From: Mauremys mutica
Taxonomy: Eukaryota; Chordata; Testudines; Geoemydidae
NCBI RefSeq assembly: GCF_020497125.1
Contig: NC_059076.1
Coordinates: 10,097,951-10,161,950, forward strand
Direction: 5' to 3'
DNA length: 64,000 nt
This document shows, piece by piece, positions 54,994 through 64,000 of the stretch. Below the pieces are notes generated by a model. That model did no database searches, had not been told where the DNA came from, and was given only the letters and a program-made list of their open reading frames with translations. The translations under genes and the position numbers were made by a program. Numbering within the stretch: the stretch's first letter is position 1; each line of letters starts with the position of its first letter.

Positions 54994-55960
54994 ATGGACC
55001 CCACTCAGGCCAAGGCTTCCCTGGCGGAGCTGGTAAGGACCGTACAAAGCTTGCAGGTGCAGAATGTGCACCTGTGAGCCCAGGCGGCTTTGTTGGTCCC
55101 TCCTCTTATCCCCAGGAGCTGAAGGTCCTGCTGCCAGACAAGTTTTGTGAGGACTGTGGTTGGTTCAGAAATTTCCTAAGCCAGTTCTGACCCCTCTTCT
55201 TGACACACCCCAAATCGTTTCCCACAGACTAGGCTTGAGCATGGCTCATCATTAGTCTGCTCACTGGGGGCAGGCCTTGGCCTAGGCCTCCTTGCTCTTG
55301 GAACAGTCCAGCCCCCTCCTGGGCCAGTTGGAGCAGTGCATTCAGGCCATGACGGTTATCTTCAGGGATCCCCACTGCACCCAAGGGCATTGATCTGCTC
55401 TCCAATACACAGCCAAATGCCATTGCTCCTCCACGTGCACAGAGTGGAATGGGGCAGCACAGTGCCATTGTTTTGGGCTGACCTGAATGATGATATAAAG
55501 GACAAACTGGCTTGGGCCGAGCCACCGCTCCACATGAATGACGTGACTGACCTGTGTATCAGAATAGACAACTTCCTTGCTGAGGGGCACTGTGAACACA
55601 GCACAGCCCCTCGAGCCATGACAATGCCCCAGTCTCCCACCCCTCCACCATGAACCCAGCATCAGGACCTGGAACGCATGCATAAGGCCCACCCATGCCC
55701 GTTTATGGCTGAGAAGAACCAATGCTGAACTTTGTGCCCGTGTCGGTATTGTGAGGGCAACAGACATTTCACCTTGAGATGCCCTGCCAATGTCAGACCA
55801 GCTTTGGGGCTGGGAAGTGCCAAGCCCCAGCCCTGATAGGGGGGTTCAGGTTGGGCCGATGCTTTTCCCCCTTCAGATACTCTCAACCTCCCCGCATCTC
55901 TGGCAGGAACCACAAATCCATCCTTGATGCATCTCCAACTACCACTGCAGCTCCTACTTT
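54994..55960 (+). pseudogene. Gypsy gag (broken), with CCHC zinc knuckle
   Basis: The gag frame opens with an ATG at 54994 (MDPTQAKASLAELVRTVQSL). The capsid-like part is frameshifted near 55200-55350 and readable again at 55500-55650 (KLAWAEPPLHMNDVTDLCIR). The zinc knuckle CRYCEGNRHFTLRC lies at 55741-55782 in C-x2-C-x4-H-x4-C spacing. Stops occur at 55076, 55652 and elsewhere. Gag proteins assemble the particle and bind the element's RNA. The text after 55900 leads into a protease-like part that is cut off by the inserted CR1. Confidence 0.75.
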
Positions 55961-56049
55961 TTACCTAGAAGCTCTGGTCAAATTGGGGCCTTAGGTAATT
56001 TTATGGACCAGGATGTGGCTAAGGCCCAAGGGATCCGGGCCATTCGGAT

Positions 56050-56785
56050 GAGGTCTCACCAGTGCCTTGTATAAAGGAACTAACCCCTCCTTATCTCTAC
56101 CTTTCACATCCCTTGCTAGCTGCAACTCCAGTTGTGTTTTGGGCTTCTTGATTACACCCCTGCATGCTCGAGCAATATTTTTATACTGCTCCCTAATCAT
56201 CTTTCCGACTAACAGACGTTTTGCAGCATGAGCTTTCGTGGGTGAATACCCACTTCTTCAGATGCAAGATGTATTCACCCACGAAAGCTCATGCTGCAAA
56301 ACGTCTGTTAGTCTATAAGGTGCCACAGGATTCTTTGCTGCTTCTGCAGAACCAGACTAACACGGCTACCCCTCTGATACTTGACATCTTTCCGAGTTTC
56401 CACTTCTTGTAAGCTTCCTTTTTGTGTTTAAGCTCACCGACGATTTCACTGTTAAGTCAAGCTGGTCGCCTGCCATATTTGTTATTCTTTCTGCACATCA
56501 GAATGATTTGTTCCTGTGCCCTCAATAAGGCTTCTTTAAAATACAGCCAGCTTTCCTGAACTCCTTTCTCTCTCATAGTAGCCTCCCAGGGGATCCTGCC
56601 CATCAGTTCCCTAAGGGAGTCAAAGTCTGCTTTTCTGAAGTCCAGGGTCTGTCTTTTGCTACTCTCCTTTCTTCCTTTTGTGACGATTCTGAACTTGAGC
56701 ATCTCATGGTCACTGCTGCCCAGGTTGCCACCCACTTCTACTTCCCCTACCAATTCTTCCCTGTTTGTAAGCAGCAGGTCAAGAG
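56050..56785 (-). mobile_element. CR1 LINE fragment with internal deletion and missing 3' end
   Basis: On the minus strand, it runs from the end of the endonuclease (NREELVGEVEVGGNLGSSDH, with the SDH signature) through the linker (RMCRKNNKYGRRPA-like, and ARACRGVIKK). It then jumps from LQLARDVKGRDKEG straight to LVPLYKALVRPH, which belongs to the C-terminal domain. The whole RT is thus deleted, and the copy ends at 56050 without a CR1 3' terminus. A Penelope fragment (56209-56384) splits it. It is inserted in the Gypsy element. Confidence 0.8.
56209..56384. mobile_element. Penelope-derived palindromic fragment with 11-bp duplication
   Basis: The element is 176 bp, flanked by CATCTTTCCGA at 56198-56208 and 56385-56395 (perfect). 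Its first half is a near-perfect palindrome: CAGACGTTTTGCAGCATGAG and TTTCGTGGGTGAATAC are mirrored by TATTCACCCACGAAAG and CTCATGCTGCAAAACGTCTG. The remainder (AACACGGCTACCCCTCTGAT) is text I associate with reptile Penelope-like termini. Removing it restores the CR1 reading frame. Confidence 0.85.
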
Positions 56786-56813
56786 AAGAAACTCATAATT
56801 TGCAGGTTGGTAT

Positions 56814-57790
56814 TGTGCTGGTAAAATATGTGTGGCAGCATTATATGTGATGTTATAAGATTTCCCTCGTATAATGTTGTTTATCTATGTTCCAAACCCC
56901 ACACCTCTGCCCACACAGAAGTCAGGTCTGTCCTAAACAGAGGAAAGAATGTGTCATTTGCTTAATATGCATTTAAGCAGTAAACAGAGTCATCAAGCAG
57001 AAGGGAAGAGAAAGGAAGTTAAAAAAAAACAGCATGGAATATCCTTCCACATAGACTCTTTGTCTCCTGGCTCTCATCTTCAAACGTTTTTCCAGAGGGA
57101 GACTGAAACTATATAAAGGAGGGACAAACACCCCAAAGCACCTTTCACTCTTTCTCTCTCTCCCTGCCTATCTCATTCACCTGAAGGGACAAAGGAAGTC
57201 TTGGGGGGAGGGATCCTGATCTAAACAATTTGGTCAGTAAGACTTTCTCACCACATGCTGTCAGCAACTTTGCTTTGAATCTAATATAGTTTAGGTCAGG
57301 CACCAGTAAGTGTTTTCTCTTTATTTTTCTTGTAACCATTTCTGACTTTTATGCCTCATTACTTGTACTCACTTTAAATCTGTCTCCTTGTAGCTAATAC
57401 ACTTGTTTTATTCATTTATCTAATCCCATGTGTTCAAGTTGAAGTGCCTGGGTAAGTCCAGTTGGGGTAACAAGTTATGTGCATATTATTCTCTTAAAGG
57501 ACCGACAGACTTTATATAGTCATACTGCCCAGGGCAGTAGAGGGCATGCCTTTCTAGGGGAAATCTGAGACTGGGAGTGTGGTGGGGTCACCCAGTGGCA
57601 ATCTTTAAGGCTGGTAAGAGCTAGAGTGTGGCTAGCTGGCTGAAAACACAGAGACATGTATAATGGGAGTGACTTACATGCTGGAGGTTGTTTGTGAATG
57701 ACAAGACATTGTAAAGGGGAGTCCAGCTTACAGGGCAGGGGTGACATAGCTACTCATTAGTCTGGATTGTACGTATCCTGACATGTCACA
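56814..57790 (+). mobile_element. LTR of retroviral type inside the Gypsy element
   Basis: The roughly 977-bp sequence starts near TTGTGCTGGTAAAATATG and ends CTGACATGTCACA. It contains a TATA box (CTATATAAAGGAGG near 57108) and ordered blocks shared with 28285-28990 (CTGTCCTAAAC, GGGACAAACACCCCAA, AATTTGGTCAG). No clean target duplication was found, and the start could be off by several bases. No internal genes remain, so it is probably a solo LTR. Confidence 0.6.
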
Positions 57791-59780
57791 GCTGCAGATG
57801 ATGCACTTTCTGAATTAGAGCTCCAGGCCCTGTGCGCCTGTCTGCAGGAGAATCTGAAGAAAGGATTTATCTGGTCATCCACCTTTCCAGCAGGGGCCCC
57901 GATCTTTTTTGTTAAAAAGAAGCCATGCATTGACTACCAGGCCCTTAATAAGGTGACTGTTCAGAATTGTTACTTACTTCCTCTCATTCAGGAACTCCTA
58001 GACCAACTATGCTCTGTCTGAATTTTTACAAAGTTTGACCTCCATATGGCCTATAAGCTGATGTAGGTGCAAGAAGTTGATGAATGGAAAACTGCCTTAT
58101 ATACCCGATGTGGATACTTTGAATACCTAGTCAATGAAATTTTCCAGGACATGGTGGGTCAATTTCAGGGGCGGCTCTAGGAATTTTGCCGCCCCAAGCA
58201 CGGCAGGGAGGCTGCCTTCCGCGGCTTGCCTGCGGAGGGTCCGCTGGTCCCGCAGCTTCCTCCGAAGCCGCGGGACCAGCGGACCCTCCGCAGGCACGCC
58301 TGCGGGAGGTCCGCCAAAGCCGTGGGACCAGCGGACTCTCCACAGGCAAGCCGCTGAGGGCAGCCTGCCTGCCGCCCGCGCGGCACCGGTAGAGCGCCCC
58401 CCGCAGCTTGCCGCCCCAAGCACGCGCTTGGCGTGCTGGGGCCTGGAGCCGCCCCTGGTCATTTGTTGTTGTTGTTTATATTGATGACATCCTTATTTTT
58501 TTCCCCCACAAACAAGCACACAATGACCAGCATGTATAAAGGCTTCGCAAACGCTGCCTGTATGCCAAAACAGAGAAAAGACCGTTTGACCAGGATATTG
58601 TAGAGTTTTTGGCTACATCATTTCCCCTGAGCGGCTGGCCCTGGACCCACACATGGAGATAGCTATCATTGACAGTGTAGCACTCAAGGACACCTAGAGT
58701 GAGAGGGGTCCAATATTGTTGGGCTTTGCCAATTTCTATAGATGTTTCATCAAGGCTTTTTCCAGAAATGGTCGCTTCAATTACAGCCCTCCTATCCTCT
58801 TCTTTCACACCAGAGGTGCAAGTGGCTTTTGAGCTCCAAACGCAGAAATTCATCACAGCACCAATTTTGGTTCACCCTTACCAGGCTGACCATTTGTGGT
58901 AGAAGCAGATGCCTCAAACTTCATGCTGAGAGCAGTCCTGTCCCCAACGGCAGCTTCCAATGTTCACCTTCCCCTAGCACTTTTTACCTGCGCAAGCTCA
59001 CCCCAATGGAGCAAAACTATGACATTCTCAGTAAAGATCTACTGGCCATCTACTGGCACCTAAATCATTGACCCACTGGTTCCTCTTCACAATTCAACTT
59101 TGTGGTGCCATACAATCCCAGGACCAGGAATGGGAAAGTAGATGTATTATCCTGAAAGGGGAAATATTGTGAACCTTGCCAAGAGACACCATCCACAATC
59201 CTCAAACCATCAAATTTAATCTCCAGTACCACTGTCTGCAACCTGCTACCCTCCACTGGTTCTCCACTGCCTAATGATCTCTTCTCAGTTCAGATCTTCC
59301 AAGCTCTAGACAATACCAATGCCAAGATTGCTTTTATCTTCACCCTCTGAGAAGCAGTTCTGTACTAGAAGGGTCACATCTATGTACCTAGTGGCCAACC
59401 CAGGCTGCAATTCTACGAATCTGTCTTAATGCTCCTCTAGTGGGTCACTTCAGTCCATTCAAGACCAAGGCCCTGGTATTGAGGAGCTGCTGGTGGCCAG
59501 CTCTCCGCGCTTCAGTAGCAACTATGTTCGGTCTCGTGACCTGTGCCTGGACCAAAACCCTCCATGCAAGATCGGTGTCTCCTTCAGCCATTGACCGTTC
59601 CACCCCATCCCTGGGCCACCATGTTGAAGGTCTTTGTGATGGAACTCCCAAAGTTAGACCACAATTCTAGTAATAATTGATCATCTCTCAAATATAGTGT
59701 GTTTTAGAAAGTGGCTCCCTACCACCCAAGAGACAGCCTGTGTGTTTGAACATGTCTTTCACTTTCATGGATTCGACACA
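57791..59780 (+). pseudogene. Gypsy pol: reverse transcriptase, RNase H and integrase (broken)
   Basis: RT motifs: [18 protein letters not shown] (near 57850), [18 protein letters not shown] (near 57914), [14 protein letters not shown] and FTKFDLHMAYKLM with the first Asp region (near 58030), [20 protein letters not shown], then, after a 292-bp [14 protein letters not shown] with the YxDD-type box (58477-58488). RNase H-side text includes YFEL-type motifs such as MEQNYDILSKDLLAIYWHL (near 59010). Integrase remains include a zinc-binding-like region (near 59530) and a core fragment near 59700-59790. Stops and frameshifts are numerous. The catalytic Asp pair is intact. Confidence 0.8.
58166..58457. 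mobile_element. CpG-rich hAT-type MITE, copy 2, inside Gypsy RT
   Basis: This 292-bp element has ends CAGGGGCGGCTCTAGG and CCTGGAGCCGCCCCTG. The flanks are GTCAATTT (58158-58165) and GTCATTTG (58458-58465), the same 8 bp if one A was lost at the right. Removing it rejoins the RT just before its YIDD box. The centre has strong inverted pairs such as GGTCCGCTGGTCCCG against CGGGACCAGCGGACC. It is related to 30639-30884. Confidence 0.87.
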
Positions 59781-59959
59781 AACATAGTATCTGACTAAAG
59801 TCACAGTTCATTTATTTACTGTATGTCCTAGGAATTGACCTTGCAGCTTAACCACTTACCACCCTAGTACCAACAGTGTAACTGGTAGGCTGAACTCTTG
59901 CTTCCAACACTAGGCCTGACTGTCCATGGCCAAGTCGGCAACACTGGGAGGAGGCTATC

Positions 59960-60180
59960 CAGATAAGAATTTCAATTAATTTTCTTTTGAATGAAAATAA
60001 ATTGTACTTAGACTAGAGCTAGTTGAAAGAAAGAAAAACTACACCCCCCCCAAAAAAGTCCCACAATCATTTTCATTCTGTAAAGAAATTAGAATTTTTA
60101 GAATTTTAGAATTTTTTCACATTTTTTTCATAAAAATTGAAATTCTGAAATTTCAAAATGTTGATGGTTCCCCCACCCCC
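59960..60180. repeat. A/T-rich repeat, possible copy
   Basis: TTTAGAATTTTAGAATTTTTT followed by ATAAAAATTGAAATTCTGAA, preceded by AGAGCTAGTTGAAAG, resembles the family at 17233-17470. It includes a short C run at 60043-60050. Confidence 0.35.
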
Positions 60181-60519
60181 TTTTTGGTCTCTCACCCCTT
60201 TATTTCACTGAATATAACAAAATGAATAATTTTTCTTCCTTTTTCTTCCTTTTTCATCATAGCACTGTTATAGCGCTGTTATAGTTAAGGTTAAACTCTT
60301 CTTTTTTTATTCCTTTTGCCATTCTGCAATTTTTCAAAACTTCTTCCAGTAATTCTGACGGTCTTTGATCACAACAGTCCCTTTGACCTTGGAATCTGTG
60401 AATCTATGGGTCATTCCCTTAGACAATGCAAGATATACAATATACACTAATTAATCAATAGGTACATCTCTGAAATGTTTTGGGTTTTTTTCTCTTACTA
60501 TTTTCTAAATCCTGTTATA
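60181..60519. other. Unassigned sequence
   Basis: T-rich sequence with a TTTTTCTTCC direct repeat (60230-60255). No gene or family is recognised. The right part may be eroded CR1 3' UTR (TTTGACCTTGGAATCTGTG). Confidence 0.4.
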
Positions 60520-61850
60520 CACTACATCCCCTGGCAATGAGTTCCACAAGACAACTGCTCTGTGTGAAGAAATACTTCCTTATATTTGTTTTAAATCCGC
60601 TGCCTATTAATTTCATCGGGTGACCCTTGGTTCTTGTGTTATGTGAAGAGGTAAATAACACTTCCTCATTCACTTTCTACACTCCTTTCATGATTTTATA
60701 CATATCTATCATATGCCCAGTTAGTCATTTCTTCTAACATGAATAGTTCCAGTCTTTTTAATCTCTCCACATAGGAAAACTGTTCCATACCACTAATCAT
60801 TTTTGTTGCCCTTCTCTGTACCTTTTTCAATTTCAATATATCATTTTTGAGACGAGGCAACCAGAACTGTAAGCAGTATTCAAGGTGTGGGCTCCCCATG
60901 GATTTATATAGTGACATTATGATATTTTTGTCTTATTATCTGTCACTTTTCTAGTGGTTCTTAACATCCTGTTAGCTTTTTTGACTGCTGCTGCACATGG
61001 AATAGATGTTTTCAGAGAACTATCTATGATGACTCTGATATCTTTCTTGAATAGTAATAGGTAATTTAAAACCCATCCTTATATATACCTAGAGAGAGAG
61101 AGAAGGGATTATTTTTCCAATGCACATTACTTTGCATTTATCAACATTGAATTGCATCTGCCATTTTGTTGTCCAGTCACCCGTTTTGTGAGAATGGCTG
61201 GTAATTCTTCCCAGTCATCTTTGGACTAAACTATCTTATGTAATATTTTATTGTTTGCAAACTTTTCCACCTCACTGTTTTCCCTTTTTCCAGATCATTT
61301 ATGAATATGTTGGACAGCACTGGTCCCCATACCGATCCTTGGAAGACCCTGTTATTTGCCTGTCTCCATTCTGAAAACTGACCATTTATTCCTACCATTT
61401 GTTTCCTGTCTTTTAACTAGTTACTGATCCATGAAAGGAGCTTCCCTCTTATCCCATAACTGCTTACTTTGCTTAAGAGTTTTTGGTGTGGACCTGGCCA
61501 AAGGCTTTCTGAAAGTCCCAGTACACTATATTCACTGGATCACCCATACCCATATGTTTGTTGTTACGCTCGAAGAATTCTAATAGATTGGCGAGGCATG
61601 ATTTCCTTTTACAAAAGTCATCTTGACTCTTCCACAACAAATCATGTTCATCTATATATCTGATAATTCTGTTCTTTACTATAGTTTCAACCAGTTTGCC
61701 TGGTACTGGAGTTAGGCTTACTGGCCTGTAATTGCCAGGATTGCCTCTGTAGCCTTTTTTTTTTTAAATCAGTGTTACATTAGCTACCCTCCTATTATCT
61801 GGTGCAGAGGCTGATAAATGATAGGCTACATACCACGTATAGTTGTTCTG
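60520..61850 (-). mobile_element. CR1 LINE, RT to C-terminal domain, 3' UTR not recognisable
   Basis: On the minus strand it starts within the RT fingers (equivalent to DNRRVANVTLI, followed by [18 protein letters not shown] text near 61700). It passes the [23 protein letters not shown] region (near 61300), the VWSPHLKN-like C-terminal domain (near 60860) and stops at the residues that precede the 3' UTR. The FADD box near 61255 is lost to decay. Stops are frequent. It is the same lineage as 905-3277. Confidence 0.83.
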
Positions 61851-61953
61851 CAATGTCATATCTGAGTTCCTACAGTGACAAACCCCTGCATGTAGGTAGA
61901 GCCCCACTGAAGTCAGTACATCCATGCTGAGCTGTTTGTATGATCAGAGACTA

Positions 61954-62062
61954 AGGCCCTGATGCAATAAAACATCACATTTCACTTTAAGTAGTATGTT
62001 AGGTCCTATTAACTTCAATGGGACTTAAATGAATGGTTAAATACTTTGCTGAATCAGGGACT
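61954..62062. mobile_element. Short palindromic MITE, copy 2
   Basis: GGCCCTGATGCAATAAAACA at the left mirrors ACTTTGCTGAATCAGGGAC at the right, with GGTCCTATTAACTTCAATGG near the centre. The same ends occur at 34434-34542. Confidence 0.6.
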
Positions 62063-62807
62063 GTAATAGGTCTCCGCCTTTTCCAAAGACTTGACATAAT
62101 TAATAGACACAAGAATAAAGTAAATGTTATTCCATATACCTTTGATTAGAGGAAGGCTGTTAAAGTCTTTCTTAGAGGGATGACACAATTTCCATGCACT
62201 TGTCAGGTCTCAGAAAGGACTGAGTCCTTTGCAGAAATATGAAATGGAAAACACTTATTTTTCCACTTGTGGGTCTAACATTTTTGTTAAAGCCCTTTGC
62301 AACTGTCTAAAGGAAGTAGTAAAAAAATTGACAAAATAAAGACTAATCAAAATACTCCAACTTTGGTTGCATTAATGCGTGTGCAGTGTAGCTTCATTAA
62401 AAAGCATATGCTGCCCACACAAAATCCAATTACAGCATTACCTCTGCCCTCTGGATCTTGGTGGACCAAGATGGGGGCAAAGAGTAGATTTTTAATGAAT
62501 TCATGTGAAAACTCATTTACTTGTTCATCCTAAAACACCATAAAGTGCCTAACCCAAACTTTTATTTCTTTGCTTTCAAAATCCTGGAGGATCAAGTGAA
62601 TTTTGTGGAAAAATATTGCCTGTATTTTATTTCCTGAAAGGCTAGTAAAACTTTCCATTTTCATATGTTGAATTAGATTGCATATTTTCTAGAAGAAATG
62701 TTGATTGGTAGTACATCTAATACCTAATTAAGAGCAAAATGAGAGTTGTAGCTATTAAGTGCCAACACATTTCAACTTCACTGAAAATCCCTTACCCATG
62801 TCACAGT
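62063..62807. other. Unassigned sequence
   Basis: No gene or repeat is recognised. Confidence 0.5.
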
Positions 62808-62920
62808 CGATACATAGATCAGCTTCTCAGCTGGTGTAAATTGGCCTACCTCCATTGACGTCAATGGAGCTGCCTGCAACAGTCTCCACTAGCTGAGAAT
62901 CTCACCTACAGTGTCTCCTT
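62808..62920. repeat. Palindromic repeat centred on CCATTGACGTCAATGG
   Basis: CTCCATTGACGTCAATGGAG is a perfect 20-bp palindrome (62851-62870). The flanks pair imperfectly (CTTCTCAGCTGGTG against CACTAGCTGAGAATC). This is probably another short foldback element. The centre happens to contain a TGACGTCA (CRE-like) core. Confidence 0.6.
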
Positions 62921-63027
62921 ATGTACAACTGTTGGATACTATACAACAATTACCAACATAATTTAAAAGGGCCCATTGTGAAGAAAACATGAAATGGAAA
63001 ATAAACACCTGCTTTAGAATGGGGCCA

Positions 63028-63256
63028 CTTTACTAGATTCTGTGGCCCAGTGGTTAAGACATTAGTGAACGGGTTCTATTTTCACTCTTTCACTCTTGAG
63101 CAAATGTCTTTTCCTCCCCCATCCTCTGTCTTGCCTCTTGCCTAATTAAACTATATGGTCATTGGGGCAAAGATTTTTCTCTTGTTTGTACAGCTCCTAG
63201 CACAATATCTCAGCTGGGGCCCCTAGATGGTGCTCTAATACAAATAGTTAATAACT
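63028..63256 (+). repeat. MIR-like SINE, nearly full length
   Basis: A tRNA-like head with an A-box-like TGGCCCAGTGGTTAAGACAT and a B-box-like GGGTTCTATTTTC is followed by a core-like TTGAGCAAATGTC. The tail ends GCTCTAATACAAATAG. It is the plus-strand counterpart of 16201-16450. The promoter boxes are degraded, so transcription is unlikely. Confidence 0.72.
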
Positions 63257-63489
63257 TAGTCATTGGATAAGGTCAGCTTTTCAATTATGGCAATTTTGGA
63301 AAAAATAGGGAAAGGAAAAGGAAGTACGATGGTATACAATTTATTCTCCCTACAATGATGCTGTAAAAAGTATTCATTTCTTAATAAAAAAAATCCCTCA
63401 GCACTTAGGTCTTTGGTATCCAACTTTATCAAAATTTTAATGAATTAAACAACCACAAATTAATGGGCTATTTCAAAACTGAAATCTTT
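63257..63489. other. Unassigned sequence
   Basis: A/T-rich; nothing is recognised. Confidence 0.5.
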
Positions 63490-63885
63490 GGCCAGATATT
63501 AAGGCTAGAAGGGTTATCTAATTGGACCTTCTGTATAATACAGGTCATGAAATCTCACCTAATGATTTCTGCATCGAATCCATTAACCGGTAGTTGAGCT
63601 ACAGCGTACCATTTTAAAAAATACCCATTCTTGATCTAAGCATTTCGAGTAATGGAGAATCCACCACACACCTGGAATAATAGTTCCAGTGGTTTATTAC
63701 CTCACTGTGAAAAATTTGCACCTAAAAAAAGTGCCATATTTCTGTATGTTTTTTTTTCACTTCAGCTTCCAGCCACTGGATCTTGTTATGCCATTAAGTA
63801 CTAGACTGAAGAGCCCTCTACTTTTAGATCATCTTTTCCCTGTGTAGGTACTTGGAGTCCATGATCAAGTCACCTTTTATATTAT
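63490..63885 (-). mobile_element. CR1 LINE 3' fragment, old
   Basis: The minus-strand copy opens at the 3' end with AGATATTAAGGCTAGAAGGG. Coding text is degenerate but follows the same order as 32758-33114 (CTTCAGCTTCCAGCCACTGG, TTGTTATGCC, then TGATCAAGTCACC). It is one of the oldest CR1 pieces here. Confidence 0.78.
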
Positions 63886-64000
63886 GGTGTACACCTGATA
63901 TTTTAATGGTTTATTAGTCATGAAATGTGCTAGACAAAAAGCACTGACAATCAAAAGTTGTTATGGACAAAGTAGGTTTGGAAGAAACATTTAATGGTTC

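Larger units (their letters stand above)
54488..59943 (+). mobile_element. Ty3/Gypsy LTR retrotransposon, decayed, carrying four later insertions
   Basis: This is a second Gypsy element, on the plus strand. A 5' LTR (54488-54946), gag with a zinc knuckle, RT from 57800, and integrase to about 59780 are followed by a 64-bp 3' LTR remnant (59880-59943) sharing AGGCTGAACT and CACTAGGCCTGA with the 5' LTR. Its RT wording resembles Sushi-type (chromovirus-like) vertebrate Gypsy. It contains a CR1 with a Penelope insert (56050-56785), an LTR (56814-57790) and a hAT MITE (58166-58457). Sequence between protease and RT is lost. Confidence 0.78.

Noticed and set aside
58127..58484. Open frames of 67-116 codons on both strands
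   Set aside because: These are again a by-product of a CpG-rich MITE, here inserted in the Gypsy RT.
1..64000. CRISPR arrays, bacterial operons, phage or plasmid modules
   Set aside because: No regularly spaced direct repeats, no ribosome-binding-site-led dense coding and no prokaryotic gene families are present. The sequence is vertebrate-like throughout.

Overview
This window looks like non-coding DNA from a vertebrate genome, most likely a reptile and probably a turtle. That identification is an inference. It rests on many CR1 LINEs (one full-length copy whose ORF1 is an SGNH/GDSL-type esterase), Penelope-like elements, two Ty3/Gypsy retrotransposons, hAT transposons with CpG-rich non-autonomous derivatives, solo LTRs and MIR-like SINEs. 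I found no host protein-coding gene with credible exon structure, no rRNA or tRNA gene, no CRISPR array and no bacterial features. All recognisable reading frames belong to broken transposable elements.

Layout. 1-0.9 kb: unassigned. 0.9-3.3 kb: a 5'-truncated CR1 with a nearly readable reverse transcriptase. 4.5-6.4 kb: a Penelope-like element split by a CR1 3' tail. 6.4-13.5 kb: a four-layer nest, in which a MIR-like SINE is split by a full-length CR1 (ORF1 plus ORF2), and that CR1 is split by a second CR1 (6-bp target duplication) and by a solo LTR (5-bp duplication). 13.5-22 kb: mostly unassigned, with SINE, CR1 and MITE copies. 22.4-24.6 kb, minus strand: a decayed multi-domain gene that I cannot name. 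It has two C-x2-C...H-x2-C modules and is split by a CR1. 25.8-44.6 kb: CR1 tails, terminal-inverted-repeat MITEs, palindromic elements and LTR-like sequences between long stretches in which I recognise nothing. 44.6-52.7 kb: a Gypsy element on the minus strand carrying a solo LTR, a short hAT MITE and a 2.7-kb hAT transposon with a ZMYM1-like transposase whose catalytic core is deleted. 54.0-60 kb: a MITE, then a Gypsy element on the plus strand containing a CR1, a Penelope fragment, an LTR and a CpG-rich MITE. 60.5-64 kb: CR1 copies, palindromic MITEs and a SINE.

The elements do not cooperate in a pathway. What can be read is an insertion history: target-site duplications and split reading frames give the order of arrival. 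I found no convincing new defence or regulatory system. The item most worth following is the unnamed minus-strand gene remnant at 22.4-24.6 kb. Element edges marked approximate were placed by eye.
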